From Novosphingobium aerophilum (GTDB taxonomy: Bacteria > Pseudomonadota > Alphaproteobacteria > Sphingomonadales > Sphingomonadaceae): a DNA stretch of 64,000 nucleotides. Of the stretch, positions 62,745-64,000 are shown piece by piece. The notes below the pieces were generated by a model, which ran no database searches, had not been told where the DNA came from, and saw only the letters and a list, made by a program, of their open reading frames with translations. A program made the position numbers and the translations under genes. Position 1 is the first letter of the stretch. Each line of letters opens with the position of its first letter. Location: assembly GCF_014230305.1 (NCBI RefSeq), contig NZ_JACLAU010000001.1:372001-436000 (forward strand). The letters are read 5' to 3'.

Positions 62745-63647
62745 GTGACCGCCGACGCCCGGCTCGACGATTTTGCCGAACTGGCCCGGGGGATCTACCT
62801 GGAGGGCCTGGCGATCGACCATGAGCGCGGCCTGGTGTGGTTCTCCGATGTCGTCGGCGGCGGAATCCATGCGGTGCGCAGCGACGGCACGCCGGTGGCC
62901 ACGCTCAACCCGGACCGGATGTGGACCGGCGGGGTGCTGGTGAACAAGGGCGGGATCGTGCTGTCGTCGGGCCAGGGCGGCATTGCCTGGACCAATCCCG
63001 AGACCGGTGCTGCCGGTTGGCTGATCGATCGGATCGATGGGGCACCGATCAACGGGATCAACGAAATGGTCCCCGACGGGCAGGGCGGGCTGTACTTCGG
63101 CACGGTCGATCTCGACAGCGTGATCGCGGGCCGGGCGCCGGGACCGACCTGCCTGTACCGTCTCGACCGCGACCGCACCCTGACCCGGATCGCCGACGGG
63201 GTGGGCTTCAGCAATGGTCTGATGCTGGATGCGCAGGCCCGCCGGCTGTACTGCAACGACACCTTCCGCGGCACCTGGGCCTTTGACCTCGGGGCCGACG
63301 GAGTTCCGGCCGATCGGCGGCTGATCCTGGCGAAGGAGGACGCCGATGGCCTGGCGCTCGATGCGCTGGGCTGTCTGTGGATCACCGGTTTTCGGTCCGG
63401 GGTCTTCACCCGCCTGGCGGCCGACGGCACCCGGCTGGCCGACGTGCCGACCCCCGGCGAGGCGATCACCCAGCTGCGCTTCGGCGGCGCCGACGGAAGG
63501 GATTGCTATTTCCATGTCGTCCCGATCGACGGCGGTGAGGCCCTGAAGAACGGCACCGAACTGTCCGCCCGCCGCTCCATCCTTTACCACGCCCGATCGA
63601 CCGTCCCCGGCCGGCCGGTCGCTCCGACCGAATTCCGGCTCGGCTGA
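62745..63647 (+). CDS. SMP-30/gluconolactonase-family lactonase
   Basis: 300 aa from GTG 62745. Metal site residues: Glu in IYLEGLAIDHERGLVWFSD, Asn in NGINEMVPDGQGGLYFG and VGFSNGLMLDAQARRLYCND, Asp in DADGLALDALGCLWITG. It should hydrolyse a lactone; the BVMO, oxygenases and SDRs around could provide a non-sugar lactone. It differs from the SMP-30 protein at 56172, which sits in a sugar-type operon. It begins one base after the MAPEG stop. Confidence 0.88.
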   Translation: MTADARLDDFAELARGIYLEGLAIDHERGLVWFSDVVGGGIHAVRSDGTPVATLNPDRMWTGGVLVNKGGIVLSSGQGGIAWTNPETGAAGWLIDRIDGAPINGINEMVPDGQGGLYFGTVDLDSVIAGRAPGPTCLYRLDRDRTLTRIADGVGFSNGLMLDAQARRLYCNDTFRGTWAFDLGADGVPADRRLILAKEDADGLALDALGCLWITGFRSGVFTRLAADGTRLADVPTPGEAITQLRFGGADGRDCYFHVVPIDGGEALKNGTELSARRSILYHARSTVPGRPVAPTEFRLG

Positions 63648-63678
63648 CCCCGGGCCTGCCCACAGCGAGACCACGATC

Positions 63679-64000
63679 ATGTCAAGCCAGCCACCCGTCG
63701 CCATCGTCACCGGAGCCAGCAGAGGAGCCGGGCGCGGCATCGCCATCGCCCTCGGCCAGCACGGCTGCATCGTCTATGTCACCGGGCGTTCGGCCCAGGA
63801 CGGGGATCACGCCCTGCCCGGCACGATCTATGAGACCGCCGATGCCGTCACCGCAGCCGGTGGCAAGGGCATTGCGGTGCGCTGTGATCATGCCGACGAT
63901 GCCCAGGCCCAGGCCCTGGTCGACCAGGTTCTCGCCGAGCAGGGACGCATCGACATCCTCGTCAACAATGCGGCGGCGGTGCACGATGAGCTGTCGCTGC
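63679..64000 (+). CDS. SDR-family protein (DHRS1-like), cut by the window end
   Basis: The first 107 codons of an SDR; the gene continues past 64000. TGASRGAGRGIAIALGQHG (the motif GxxxGxG is intact), VYVTGRSAQDGDHALPGT, GIAVRCDHA and ILVNNAAAVHDE match the first third of the protein at 37873, of which it is a paralogue. The catalytic Ser/Tyr/Lys part is not in the window, so it cannot be said whether it shares the Phe substitution of that paralogue. ATG 63679 is 31 bases after the lactonase stop. Confidence 0.85.
   Translation, partial: MSSQPPVAIVTGASRGAGRGIAIALGQHGCIVYVTGRSAQDGDHALPGTIYETADAVTAAGGKGIAVRCDHADDAQAQALVDQVLAEQGRIDILVNNAAAVHDELSL

Overview
The window is a GC-rich (roughly two thirds G+C), densely packed stretch of bacterial chromosome or large replicon. 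The TonB-dependent receptor, the many stand-alone Rieske oxygenase alpha subunits, SnoaL/NTF2-like small proteins, SDRs, acyl-CoA dehydrogenases and a SMP-30 lactonase style of catabolism fit an alphaproteobacterium of the Sphingomonadales (Novosphingobium/Sphingobium type). No rRNA, tRNA, CRISPR or phage genes were seen; the only mobile element is one IS5-family insertion sequence.

Layout. 1-7955: a 3-ketosteroid dehydrogenase-like flavoprotein (cut by the window start), a thiamine-diphosphate E1 alpha/beta pair, and two back-to-back pairs of 'large plus small' acyl-CoA dehydrogenases. 7959-12967: MFS transporter, EthD-like protein and Rieske oxygenase on the minus strand, diverging from a MaoC-like hydratase and an NTF2-like protein. 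13249-19621: CaiB-type CoA transferase, diverging from acyl-CoA dehydrogenase, acetyl-CoA hydrolase/transferase-like protein, a second Rieske oxygenase and an Old Yellow Enzyme. 19728-21628: GH39 glycosidase and a small exported protein. 21996-25986: TonB receptor, with an IS427-like element (carrying a small extra gene) inserted in its upstream region. 26145-32236: TetR regulator diverging from a LuxE-like/LuxC-like acid-reductase pair, then a convergent GH3 beta-glucosidase. 32417-40138: TauD dioxygenase, SDRs, acyl-CoA ligase and NTF2-like proteins. 40245-52985: Baeyer-Villiger monooxygenase, third Rieske oxygenase, ThDP decarboxylase-like enzyme, aldehyde dehydrogenase, beta-propeller protein, Rieske ferredoxin, amidohydrolase, methylmalonate-semialdehyde dehydrogenase and nitronate monooxygenase-like protein. 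53069-56154: MarR-HlyD-EmrB efflux operon. 56172-59012: FAH-family / SDR / SMP-30 sugar-acid type operon under a LacI-like operator. 59129-64000: TetR regulator diverging from SDR, SDR, TauD, MAPEG, SMP-30 and a truncated SDR.

How it fits together (inference). Activation to CoA thioesters (acyl-CoA ligase, CoA transferases), alpha/beta-dehydrogenation (five acyl-CoA dehydrogenase polypeptides), hydration (MaoC), SDR oxidation, ring or C-H oxygenation (three Rieske enzymes, two TauD enzymes, one BVMO), lactone opening (SMP-30 proteins) and final oxidation (aldehyde and methylmalonate-semialdehyde dehydrogenases) look like the toolkit for breaking down a polycyclic or branched natural compound such as a steroid, terpenoid or lignin-type molecule. 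The substrate cannot be read from the sequence. Glycosidases, TonB receptor and the sugar-acid operon suggest glycosides or plant polysaccharide use beside it. Several enzymes carry changed active-site residues, and several operons have clear palindromic operators; these are described under findings.
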